From: Niastella populi
GTDB lineage: Bacteria; Bacteroidota; Bacteroidia; Chitinophagales; Chitinophagaceae
Length of the DNA: 64,000 bases
NCBI RefSeq assembly: GCF_002078015.1
Contig: NZ_LWBP01000191.1
Span: 1 to 64,000, forward strand
Reading direction: 5' to 3'
The translations under genes and the position numbers were made by a program. A model generated the notes under the pieces. It did no database searches and was not told the origin of the DNA. It saw only the letters and a list, made by a program, of their open reading frames with translations. Shown here piece by piece: positions 1 through 7,156 of the stretch. Position 1 is the first letter of the stretch; each line of letters starts with the position of its first letter.

Positions 1-92
1 GTATCCTATGTTATGCTATACGACACTTAAGGCTTAACGCTACCTTACTAATTTTGTAATTCGCCTGCTGTATGCTGCTCTCTGTTTTTTCT

Positions 93-155
93 GCGTTCCG
101 TGTTTGGCATTTAATGTTCCGCGTTTGGCGTTTCGCGTTTGGCGTTATGCGTTTC
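93..155. repeat. Heptamer word array (GCGTTTC/GCGTTTG)
   Basis: Nine consecutive 7-bp units can be read without a gap, such as GCGTTCC, GTGTTTG, GCATTTA, ATGTTCC, GCGTTTG and GCGTTTC. The units vary but the 7-bp period is kept. This is one of about twenty such arrays in the window. The open frames across it are artefacts of the period, which is not a multiple of three. Confidence 0.8.
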
Positions 156-271
156 AGTTGCCTGCTTTCTGATGTAAAAATAGCACGGTAGCAGGGCGCT
201 TTGCAAGTTTCGGATGCGCTCTTTGTGTAGAATGCCTGCATTGTTTAAATGACGATAGGGGATAGTACGTA

Positions 272-313
272 GCAATAGGCATTTGACAATAGACAACAGG
301 CAGTAGGCAGTGA
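272..313. repeat. Heptamer word array (GCAATAG/GCAGTAG)
   Basis: Six 7-bp units run in phase: GCAATAG, GCATTTG, ACAATAG, ACAACAG, GCAGTAG, GCAGTGA. The rest of the first 450 bases holds no gene I can support, only this array and the one at 93-155. A related word set appears in opposite orientation at about 4354-4434. Confidence 0.7.
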
Positions 314-450
314 CCGGTTGCCCTAAGGGGCTTTTGGGCAGGGTTAAAAATTTTGTCACATGGCAACTAATGGTTATATTTAACCTGCAAACGCCTCTGA
401 TTATTAGCATAGCATTTATTCCACACACACTTACTCAAAACCATTGAGCT

Positions 451-912
451 ATGCAACGTTTCAGCCTGCAAAAGCATTTGGGCCCTTTCACAATCGACAA
501 AGCATTGATTCAACGTATTGAAACCTGGATTAACCGGAATATTCCCCGTATTCTGTTATTAAACCTCGAGAAGGGAAAGGATAACCCGCTCAGCCCGTTT
601 ATTTCCGTCACCATTCAAAAGCAACAGGGGAAAGAGAAATTGCGCACTATCGATGAGTATGGCTTTGAACTGTTTGACGAGAACATTGAAGAAGTGTCAC
701 TCGAACTGGTGCATAACAATGCATTCAATTTCTGGGGGCAGAAGGTCATTGTGCTGATCGTGACCTTCGATCTGCAGACCGGTTATTGCGATCTGTCGCT
801 GGCATTGAATGAAGAAGAACCCCGCGACAAAGTTTATATAATTGAAAAAGGTTTGAGAGCAGTGATGAGCCGTAATAAAAAGTCACTTCCCCTGGCAAGA
901 TTTTTCAGGTAA
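451..912 (+). CDS. Hypothetical protein, 153 aa
   Basis: I do not recognise the family. The protein is 153 residues, soluble-looking, with no signal peptide or membrane segment. A basic start (residues 1-45, with KHLGPF and ETWINRNIPR) is followed by a mixed alpha/beta body rich in hydrophobic strands (VIVLIVTFDL near 98-107) and a basic end. Normal codon use, an ATG start just after an AT-rich leader and a strong terminator about 40 bases after the stop support a real, singly transcribed gene. Neighbouring repeats and remnants give no functional hint. Confidence 0.7.
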   Translation: MQRFSLQKHLGPFTIDKALIQRIETWINRNIPRILLLNLEKGKDNPLSPFISVTIQKQQGKEKLRTIDEYGFELFDENIEEVSLELVHNNAFNFWGQKVIVLIVTFDLQTGYCDLSLALNEEEPRDKVYIIEKGLRAVMSRNKKSLPLARFFR

Positions 913-950
913 GTTCTGCTTGTGTTGTTTTGATGTTAGTAGCAAATAAA

Positions 951-1002
951 AGGGTGGGCTGTCCCGACTTAAGCCGGGACGGACCCACCCTTATTGTTTT
1001 TT
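951..1002 (+). terminator. Rho-independent terminator after the 153-aa gene
   Basis: A long GC-rich inverted repeat pairs AGGGTGGGCTGTCCCG with CGGGACGGACCCACCCT and is followed by TTATTGTTTTTT. It ends the transcript of the upstream gene. Confidence 0.85.
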
Positions 1003-1054
1003 AAAGAACCAGCCGGCAGACCTGGCGGATGGTTCTTCCAGATGAAACCGGAGA

Positions 1055-1077
1055 TGGCACACCTTCAAGGTGTGCCA
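1055..1077. repeat. Perfect palindrome TGGCACACCTT-C-AAGGTGTGCCA
   Basis: Two 11-base arms flank a single C. The hairpin lies at the 3' end of the minus-strand metalloprotease remnant and may be its old terminator. Its words resemble those in the hairpin at 16079-16107. Confidence 0.7.
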
Positions 1078-1088
1078 CGCTTGATGAA

Positions 1089-1456
1089 TTATTTAGTCTC
1101 CAGCGCATTTTGTATCAGGAACAACAGGTTGGCGCGGTTTGCCTTTGTTTCCCCGTTGGTTGAAACGGCTGTTGCCAGTTGTGTTTTTATCTTCTTCAGC
1201 GTATACAGCGCAGAAGCTTTTGATACATCATCAGCTGGTTTGGTCGTGTATGAACTGGGAGAAATAGCCCACCCGCGGATCGTCGCGGCGGGCGCGCACA
1301 TTGTTCTGGGGCATGGCGATCAGGCTGTGCTGCATACGAACCCGTACATGACGTTCATCGGTAATGTCAGTTGTGCCGCTGTTGTACAGAGCAGGGTTGT
1401 CATGTGCCTGGTCGACGACCTGGCGTAAAGATCGGGACCATCAGGAGTTTTTTCAT
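1089..1456 (-). pseudogene. Eroded zinc-dependent metalloprotease (DUF5117 family) remnant
   Basis: Three pieces of one protein family lie end to end on the minus strand in different frames. At 1456 there is a start reading MKKLLMV, like a signal peptide. From about 1436 to 1231 a second frame reads ...DITDERHVRVRMQHSLIAMP, then a DDPRVGYFSQF segment typical of the DUF5117 region, and ends at a stop. From about 1233 to 1089 another frame gives a helical C-terminus (ASALYTLKKIKTQLATAV ... LIQNALETK). Intact family members are roughly 800 residues, and the catalytic HExxH part is absent. The best reading is an old gene reduced by large internal deletions and frameshifts. The family assignment rests on remembered motif similarity only. 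Confidence 0.6.
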
Positions 1457-1535
1457 ACATGTGTTTTTAGGTCTGTCAATTTACTAATGCTTTCAGGTAA
1501 GCCGGTGTGTTTTGGGATGGAAGAGATGCCAGTTT

Positions 1536-1638
1536 GATAATTGGATAATGTGATAATTTGATTATGTGGAAATGCTTTTATTTACTGCCTGCGCTGGAAG
1601 CTGTATTTCATTATCACATTATCAAATTATCACATTAA
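1536..1638. repeat. Facing octamer arrays (GATAATGT) forming an inverted repeat
   Basis: The left arm (1536-1567) is four 8-bp units: GATAATTG, GATAATGT, GATAATTT, GATTATGT. The right arm (about 1609-1638) is the reverse complement of the same words. Together they could form a long imperfect hairpin about ten bases before the DUF6728 start. The same word recurs at 50974-51011. Confidence 0.75.
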
Positions 1639-1647
1639 ATTTGCATT

Positions 1648-1812
1648 ATGGGATTCTGGAGACAATTACAGGAATATTTTTATGTAAAAAAACGCGACCC
1701 CGGCGCACCACATACGCCCTGGATGCGCTACATGCATGGCATTAACAGGATCTCGCTGTTCATGTTCCTGGTTGCGATAATTGTTATTATTATCAAATTG
1801 ATAACAAGGTAG
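1648..1812 (+). CDS. DUF6728 family small membrane protein, 54 aa
   Basis: The ATG at 1648 opens a 54-residue protein, MGFWRQLQEYFYVKKRD..., with the conserved PWMRYMHGINRIS block at 24-36 and one hydrophobic helix (about 37-52) ending in a basic tail. This is the pattern of DUF6728, a Bacteroidota family of tiny single-span inner-membrane proteins of unknown function. The gene is too short for routine ORF cut-offs. It stands tail-to-tail with lpxB. The period-8 inverted array just upstream leaves little room for a promoter. Function is unknown. Confidence 0.8.
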   Translation: MGFWRQLQEYFYVKKRDPGAPHTPWMRYMHGINRISLFMFLVAIIVIIIKLITR

Positions 1813-1938
1813 GTTCCGCACCTGGGAGAAGCAGGTACAGGGTTACAGTTGCAGGAAAGCCGGAAATTTAAAGTCCGGTGAGCATGCCGCGCATGAGACA
1901 TGGAACCTGCAACAGGCTGATCGGATACGAACCGGTTA

Positions 1939-3051
1939 TTATTTTTTCTGCAAATATTCAACTATGCTGGCTGCCGCCCTGGCTGAAGCACGTCCGCCCT
2001 GGCCCAGCAATTGCCGCAGGCTGGTGTAATCTTCCTTTAACCGTTGCTGCGTGGCTGTATCGGAAAGCAGGGAATCCAGCTCCCTGCGCAGATTGCCCGG
2101 CGTTAGTTCGTTCTGGATCAATTCTTTTACCACCGGTTTATCCATTATGAGGTTTACCAGCGAAATGTATTTTACCTTGATGAGGCGTTTGGCTATCTGG
2201 TAAGAAATATTGCTGCCTTTGTAACAAACCACTTCAGGAACGCCGAAAAGTGCGGTTTCCAGCGTGGCGGTGCCCGAGGTTACCAGGGCAGCCCTTGATT
2301 GTAATAACAGGTTGTAGGTGGCGTCGCGAACGGATGATACATTCGGATACATGGAAAGCAGTGATTCGTAAAAGCTGTCTTCCTGGCCCGGCGCTTTGGC
2401 TACTATGAACTGGCAGGCGGGATAGATGCGGCTTACTTCCAGCATAATGGGCAGCTTTTTCAGGATCTCCTGTCTGCGGCTGCCAGGCAATAAAGCAATG
2501 ATGGGTTTGGTTGCCAGCGGCAGGCTGCCCGACTGCAGTTGCGCTTCTTCCACCACCTCTATCAGGGGATGGCCTACATATTCAACATCCCAGTTCCATT
2601 TGTCTTTGTAATAATCTTTTTCGAATGGGAGGATCACCAGCATTTTATCGATGCACTTTTTCATTTTGTGCACGCGGTTTGCTTTCCAGGCCCATACCTG
2701 AGGTGAAATATAATAAATGACCTTGTAGCCCTGTTGTTTGGCCCATTCGGCTATTCGTAAGTTGAAACCCGGGTAATCGATAAGTATAAGTGCGTCGGGT
2801 TTGTATTTGGTGATATCGTCTTTGCAGAATTGCAGGTTCTTGAGAATGGTGCCGATGTTTTTGGCCACTTCCCAGAAACCCATGAACGCCAGTTTGCGGT
2901 AATGTTTCACCAGTTCGCCACCTGCCTGTTGCATTCTGTCGCCCCCCCAGCACCGGATATTGGCTGCGGTATCTGATTTCCTGATCTCTTTGATAAGATT
3001 ACTGCCGTGCAAATCCCCTGAAGCTTCACCGGCGATGATATAATAACGCAT
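1939..3051 (-). CDS. lpxB: Lipid-A-disaccharide synthase
   Basis: LpxB joins UDP-2,3-diacylglucosamine and lipid X to make the lipid A disaccharide at the cytoplasmic face of the inner membrane. The 370-residue protein has the expected GT19 motifs: GEASGD at 8-13, DYPGFN at 92-97, YISPQVWAW at 114-122, EYVGHPL at 157-163 and LLPGSRRQEI at 187-196. I chose the ATG at 3051 because the glycosyltransferase fold begins directly at MRYYIIAGE; a longer reading from 3087 adds 12 unconserved residues. It lies downstream of surE and the small membrane gene on the same strand, a neighbourhood common in Bacteroidota. A heptamer array occupies 3081-3108 just upstream of its start. Confidence 0.95.
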   Translation of the reverse strand: MRYYIIAGEASGDLHGSNLIKEIRKSDTAANIRCWGGDRMQQAGGELVKHYRKLAFMGFWEVAKNIGTILKNLQFCKDDITKYKPDALILIDYPGFNLRIAEWAKQQGYKVIYYISPQVWAWKANRVHKMKKCIDKMLVILPFEKDYYKDKWNWDVEYVGHPLIEVVEEAQLQSGSLPLATKPIIALLPGSRRQEILKKLPIMLEVSRIYPACQFIVAKAPGQEDSFYESLLSMYPNVSSVRDATYNLLLQSRAALVTSGTATLETALFGVPEVVCYKGSNISYQIAKRLIKVKYISLVNLIMDKPVVKELIQNELTPGNLRRELDSLLSDTATQQRLKEDYTSLRQLLGQGGRASARAAASIVEYLQKK

Positions 3052-3080
3052 GAGGTAAAGATAAGAGAAAATAGCTTCAC

Positions 3081-3108
3081 GCTGCAAGCTTCAGGCTGCA
3101 AGCCAATA
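3081..3108. repeat. Short heptamer array (GCTGCAA/GCTTCAG)
   Basis: Four 7-bp units, GCTGCAA, GCTTCAG, GCTGCAA and GCCAATA, sit between the small membrane gene and lpxB. The same kind of word appears inside the PL6 gene at 53646-53671. Confidence 0.6.
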
Positions 3109-3189
3109 CCTTATCGCGGCATTTCGCGGAACGCATGCAGCTTGTGGCAGTTATATCCCCGTTCTTTCTTTTAAGGTAAAACCTTACAG

Positions 3190-3486
3190 TTAAAGAGTGA
3201 ACTTCAACAACAGCGCTGCTATGGCATATATTATCGTAATGGCGAATATGCCTTTGGCGGTTTTGTCGCGATGAGTATTGATGTAAAAGGTGAACAACGC
3301 TATATTTAAGATCAGGCAGGGCACCGAAATGGCGGTGATCTGGTTTTTATTCTCGCTGATAAAATTTAAACAGTCTCTAACACTGAATAAGGGATAGAAC
3401 TTGATAAAATAATAGGCGATAAGGCTTAACAGGGGCGCAATAAAGCCCAGCAACATGCCAAAGCGGAGGTTGTCTTTTTTGAACAT
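3190..3486 (-). CDS. Small integral membrane protein, 98 aa
   Basis: A 98-residue protein starting MFKKDNLRFGMLLGF with three predicted membrane helices (about 9-27, 44-66 and 77-96). I do not recognise a named family with certainty; such small hydrophobic proteins next to surE are common in Bacteroidota. The start is fixed by context: the surE stop and this ATG share one base (TAATG at 3488-3484), so translation is probably coupled. A longer frame extending upstream into surE is not credible. It likely belongs to a surE - membrane protein - lpxB operon. Function unknown. Confidence 0.75.
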   Translation of the reverse strand: MFKKDNLRFGMLLGFIAPLLSLIAYYFIKFYPLFSVRDCLNFISENKNQITAISVPCLILNIALFTFYINTHRDKTAKGIFAITIIYAIAALLLKFTL

Positions 3487-4292
3487 TACAGTTTCCAGGT
3501 TTTTTCTAGCTTTTCTTTCAATTGATAATGGGTTAGGTCGAACTGCACCGGTACAACGCTCACGTAATTGTTTTTGAGGGCCCACACATCGGTGTCTTTT
3601 CCTTTGTCGAAGTTCACAAATTCACCGGTAAGCCAGTAATATTTGCGGCCGTTAGGGTCGTTGCGTTCAATAAAGTCCTCTTCATATTTCGCATAGGCCT
3701 GGCGGCAAATGCGAATCCCTTTTATAAGATCGGGTGCAACGGGGGGAAAGTTCACATTAAGCACCGTATGTTTATCGAGTGTTGTCTTCAGCATTTGTTC
3801 TACAATAACACGGGCGTATTGGCGTGCAGCGGTAAAATCGGCTTCAATGCTATAATCGAGTAAAGAAAAACCTACCGAGGGAATGCTTTCAATAGCCGCT
3901 TCCACTGCGGCCGACATGGTGCCTGAGTATATTACGTTGATAGAGTGGTTGGCGCCGTGGTTGATGCCGCTCAGGCAAAGATCCGGTTTGCGGCGCAGGA
4001 TCTTGTCTACAGCCAGTTTCACACAATCGACCGGGGTGCCGGAGCACTGGTATGCTTCCACGCCATCGAAAAATGTGCTAACCGCACTCAGGCGTAAGGG
4101 TTGGCCGATGGTAATGGCATGTCCCATGCCCGATTGGGGTTTATCGGGCGCTACAACAACTATCTTTCCGAGGTCTTTCACTGCTTCTACCAGGTTATGT
4201 ATGCCTGGTGCTGTTATACCATCGTCATTGGTTATCAGAATAACGGGTTTTGCCGACTTTGCTGCCTTAGCTGCTTTCTTCTTTTTTGCCAT
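3486..4292 (-). CDS. surE: 5'/3'-nucleotidase SurE
   Basis: SurE is a cytoplasmic metal-dependent phosphatase that removes phosphate from 5'- and 3'-nucleotides (and short polyphosphate in some species). The 268-residue protein shows the diagnostic ILITNDDG motif (NDDG at 22-25), the SGINHGAN loop, the GTPVDCVK segment and the YSGTMSAAVEA block that carry the metal and active site. A lysine/alanine-rich stretch of about 15 residues precedes the first strand and is not part of the family core. The downstream membrane-protein start overlaps its stop by one base, indicating an operon. Upstream is a 556-base non-coding region. Confidence 0.95.
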   Translation of the reverse strand: MAKKKKAAKAAKSAKPVILITNDDGITAPGIHNLVEAVKDLGKIVVVAPDKPQSGMGHAITIGQPLRLSAVSTFFDGVEAYQCSGTPVDCVKLAVDKILRRKPDLCLSGINHGANHSINVIYSGTMSAAVEAAIESIPSVGFSLLDYSIEADFTAARQYARVIVEQMLKTTLDKHTVLNVNFPPVAPDLIKGIRICRQAYAKYEEDFIERNDPNGRKYYWLTGEFVNFDKGKDTDVWALKNNYVSVVPVQFDLTHYQLKEKLEKTWKL

Positions 4293-4353
4293 ATCTTATA
4301 ACAAAAATGCTGAAAAAATCTGTCAAATACATGAATTACATGAAATACAATTG

Positions 4354-4434
4354 GCAACGGGCCATTGGCTATTGACAAAACCGGCCCATTACCGGGCATT
4401 CTGCATTATTTGCCTGTTGTTTACTGCCTGTTGG
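4354..4434. repeat. Heptamer word array (GCATTCT/TTGCCTG words)
   Basis: Units such as GCAACGG, GCCATTG, GCTATTG, then GCATTCT, GCATTAT, TTGCCTG, TTGTTTA and CTGCCTG run in 7-bp phase on both sides of a short palindrome-like ACCGGCCCATTACCGGGC segment. It sits upstream of surE. The words resemble the reverse complement of those at 272-313. Confidence 0.6.
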
Positions 4435-4599
4435 TTTTCTAGAACGTTTTTAATCTTTGAACATTATAAATACACACCTCATTTTCTGGTACATGGCCGG
4501 TTAGGAAGTATGGGGTAAGATCGTTTGCGCGCGTGATGGCACCTTACCCTGGTTTCCGGCTTTGTTATGGTTTTTGGGTAGCTGGCCGGCCAGGCCTGC

Positions 4600-4660
4600 C
4601 CTGAAACCGGGGATCTGAAACCCCGACCCTGAAACCCCGAACCTGTCGCCTGGAACCCGC
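4600..4660. repeat. Heptamer word array (CCTGAAA/CCCCGAA)
   Basis: Alternating 7-bp units CCTGAAA, CCGGGGA, TCTGAAA, CCCCGAC, CCTGAAA, CCCCGAA, CCTGTCG and CCTGGAA are in perfect phase. The rest of the 4293-4848 gap holds the atpG promoter and no gene. Confidence 0.75.
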
Positions 4661-4720
4661 AAGGGGCCTAAACTCTCCTGCAGGGGTTGGGGGAAGGGAA
4701 TTTTAAACTGCACGTGGAAT

Positions 4721-4744
4721 TTTGGCCGCTTTCCGCTACCTTTG
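4721..4744 (+). promoter_or_regulatory. Probable promoter of atpG
   Basis: TACCTTTG at 4737-4744 matches the Bacteroidota -7 element TAnnTTTG. A TTTGG lies upstream at 4721, but the spacing is shorter than the usual distance to the -33 box, so only the -7 element is convincing. It would give a leader of about 100 bases before atpG. Confidence 0.45.
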
Positions 4745-4848
4745 CAGCCGATTAAAACTACAGGTAGGTTTGTTGAATATAGAGTGTTGAAAATTAATGA
4801 ATTATGAAGCAATTTGCCTGGTAGTGAACAACTCATCAACTTTGCAAT

Positions 4849-5730
4849 ATGGCAGGTCAGTTAAAAGAAGTTCGTAATAAGATCAAGGCTACACAGAATA
4901 TGCAGCAGATTACCAAGGCAATGAAAATGGTAAGCGCTGCCAAATTGAGAAAAGCCCAGGATGCCATTATCCAGATGCGTCCATATGCACGTAAGCTGCA
5001 GGAGGTACTTAGCAATATCGTAAGTAGTACCGATGGCGATACAAGCATGACGCTTGCTGTAGAACGCCCTGTTGAAAAAGTATTGCTGATCGTTATTACC
5101 AGCGATCGTGGGTTGTGCGGCGCGTATAATGCCAACGTTATTAAAGCTGCCCGTAACGTGATCCATGAAAAATATGCTGCCCAGAATGCCAAAGGCACCT
5201 TACACGTATGGGCCATTGGTAAAAAAGGCTATGAGTTTTTCCAGAAGAACAAATTCAAGGTTACAGATACCTATAAAGATCTTTTCCTGAACCTGAAATT
5301 CGAAAATGTACAGGCTGCCGCCCAGGCCGCTGTAAAAGCTTTCGAGGCAAAGGAATATGATGTAATTGAATTAGTATATAGCGAATTCCGTAATGCTGCC
5401 GTTCAACGGTTTGCGGTAGAACGCTTCCTGCCCATTCCTAAAGTTGAAAAGAAAGACGGCGCTAAAAAAAGCGACTTCATTTACGAACCCGCCAAAGAAG
5501 AGCTGATCGCCGAGCTGATGCCAAAGATCCTGAACACTCAGTTGTACAAAGCGGTGCTCGATGCCAATGCTTCAGAGCATGGCGCCCGGATGACCGCAAT
5601 GGATAAAGCCAGCGAAAATGCCAACGAATTATTAAAGCACTATAAAATATCATACAACCGGGCCCGCCAGGCAGCCATCACTACCGAGCTTACAGAAATT
5701 GTGAGCGGCGCTGCGGCATTACAGGGTTAA
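4849..5730 (+). CDS. atpG: F1-ATP synthase gamma subunit
   Basis: The gamma subunit is the rotating shaft inside the alpha3-beta3 head of the F1F0-ATP synthase on the inner membrane. The 293-residue protein has the usual N-terminal coiled coil (LKEVRNKIKATQNMQQITKAMKMVSAAKLRKAQ, residues about 4-36), a central Rossmann-like domain with ITSDRGLCGAYN at about 82-93, and the C-terminal helix with SEHGARMTAMDKASENA. Length is normal. In many Bacteroidota atpG follows atpA directly; here no other ATP synthase gene is adjacent, and the gene has its own likely promoter. A separate location for the other subunits is inferred, not seen. Confidence 0.96.
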   Translation: MAGQLKEVRNKIKATQNMQQITKAMKMVSAAKLRKAQDAIIQMRPYARKLQEVLSNIVSSTDGDTSMTLAVERPVEKVLLIVITSDRGLCGAYNANVIKAARNVIHEKYAAQNAKGTLHVWAIGKKGYEFFQKNKFKVTDTYKDLFLNLKFENVQAAAQAAVKAFEAKEYDVIELVYSEFRNAAVQRFAVERFLPIPKVEKKDGAKKSDFIYEPAKEELIAELMPKILNTQLYKAVLDANASEHGARMTAMDKASENANELLKHYKISYNRARQAAITTELTEIVSGAAALQG

Positions 5731-5791
5731 GACAGTTATGATCTGCAGTGGTGCTATAGCTATTGGCTGCAGGTCATTACCATAAACTTTA

Positions 5792-6958
5792 ATGATGGAA
5801 ATTTCCAACCTGATACCTCATATTGAAGCGTTGATCTTTGCCAGTGAAAAGCCATTGACAACACTGGAGATCACTGACCTCATCAATAATGCCTTTGGCT
5901 TTATGGAGGATAAGATCATGCTCGATCAGATTGAATCTGCCATTGAAGGGATCCTCGAGAAATATAAGGCCGAGTTCTATCCCTTTGAAGTGCGTGAGAG
6001 TGGCGGTGGTTGGCAGTTCCTCACCAAAAAAGATTATCATAAGACCGTTGCCCAGTTGAACGGTGAAAAATTCCTGAAACGCTTATCTACAGCGGCCCTG
6101 GAAACTTTGAGTATCGTGGCTTATAAACAACCGGTGACCAAATCTGAAATAGAGGCCATCAGGGGGGTAAGCAGCGATTATGCCATTCAGAAATTACTTG
6201 AAAAAGATCTTATCGTAATAACAGGCCGGAATGAAAATATGCCCGGTCATCCCCTGGTATACGGTACTTCGAAAAACTTCATGGATTACTTCGGTTTGAA
6301 TTCGACCGATGACCTTCCAAAACTGAAAGAGGTTTTCGACGACACAATAGTAGCGCCCACCGCAGTTAGTGAAGCTGCTATTGAAACCGCTGCTGAAAAC
6401 GAAGCTGCCGAAGAGGAAGCCGCTCCATCGGCCAATGGCACTTACCTGAATGGTACAGAGATCACATTTAGTGAAGAGGGATCGGAAGATGCAGAAGGCG
6501 CTGAAGGTACGTACGAACAGGAAACCGATGAATCGGAAATAGCCGGAGAAGCGGATGCCCTCGATGAGGAAGCTGATGACGTGCTGGATGAAATTGCTGA
6601 AGAAGGCTACGATGAAGAAGAAGCGTCGGAAGATGAAGGGTTTGAAGAAGAGGAAGCATACATTACACCGGAAGAAGAAGAGGAAGAAGTACTTAATGAA
6701 GACGGCTCAGTATCCTTTAAAGTTGACGAAGACGGCGAACTGATAGAAGAGCACAACGACGAACCGGAAGAGGAAGAAGCCGATGAGGACGAGGAAGCGG
6801 ATGACGCTGAAGAGGAAGAGGATGAAATGGATGAGGACGAAGAAGAGGAGGGCGACGACGAGGAAGAAGAAGAGGTGGACGGCGAAGAGGAAGCTACTGA
6901 CGATGAGGATGAAGAAGGCGATTCGGCCGGTGAGGATAAGGACGAAGAAAAAAAGTAA
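5792..6958 (+). CDS. scpB: Segregation and condensation protein B with a long acidic tail
   Basis: ScpB dimerises and binds ScpA to form, with SMC, the condensin complex that compacts and segregates the chromosome. Residues 1-170 hold the two winged-helix domains, with the family hallmark LSIVAYKQPVTKSEIEAIRG at 106-125 and GRNENMPGHPLVYGTS at 145-160. ScpB is normally 180-200 residues; this protein is 388. From about residue 190 onward it is a low-complexity tail dominated by Glu and Asp, probably disordered. The tail is in frame, has no stop, and uses varied GAA/GAG/GAT/GAC codons, so it is probably real protein. scpA is not next to it. Confidence 0.92.
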   Translation: MMEISNLIPHIEALIFASEKPLTTLEITDLINNAFGFMEDKIMLDQIESAIEGILEKYKAEFYPFEVRESGGGWQFLTKKDYHKTVAQLNGEKFLKRLSTAALETLSIVAYKQPVTKSEIEAIRGVSSDYAIQKLLEKDLIVITGRNENMPGHPLVYGTSKNFMDYFGLNSTDDLPKLKEVFDDTIVAPTAVSEAAIETAAENEAAEEEAAPSANGTYLNGTEITFSEEGSEDAEGAEGTYEQETDESEIAGEADALDEEADDVLDEIAEEGYDEEEASEDEGFEEEEAYITPEEEEEEVLNEDGSVSFKVDEDGELIEEHNDEPEEEEADEDEEADDAEEEEDEMDEDEEEEGDDEEEEEVDGEEEATDDEDEEGDSAGEDKDEEKK

Positions 6959-7022
6959 AAAGTACATTTTTATAGATTATGCGCATTTGCTACCGGCGAA
7001 TGCGCATTTTTTTTGCGGAACG

Positions 7023-7129
7023 CTTAAGGCTTAACGCTAAACGCTACATCCCGCAGTGGATGATTCCCGAAAGGTTACAGATTGCCCGATATCCGGGAAG
7101 GGCGTTCTGCCTTTTGCGTTCTGCGTTCA
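7023..7129. repeat. Two heptamer arrays upstream of lysA
   Basis: CTTAAGG, CTTAACG and CTAAACG run in phase at 7023-7043, and GCGTTCT, GCCTTTT, GCGTTCT, GCGTTCA at 7102-7129. The second set uses the same words as 93-155. They fill most of the gap between scpB and lysA, so an upstream extension of the lysA frame from 7082 should not be taken as protein. Confidence 0.65.
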
Positions 7130-7156
7130 GCATTTTTGTTCTTATATTCGCATACT

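Noticed and set aside
111-428. A 105-codon minus-strand frame at the window start
   Set aside because: It runs through two heptamer arrays and its product has no protein-like pattern.
994-1428. A 144-codon + strand frame
   Set aside because: It is the complement of the metalloprotease remnant and starts in the terminator of the upstream gene.
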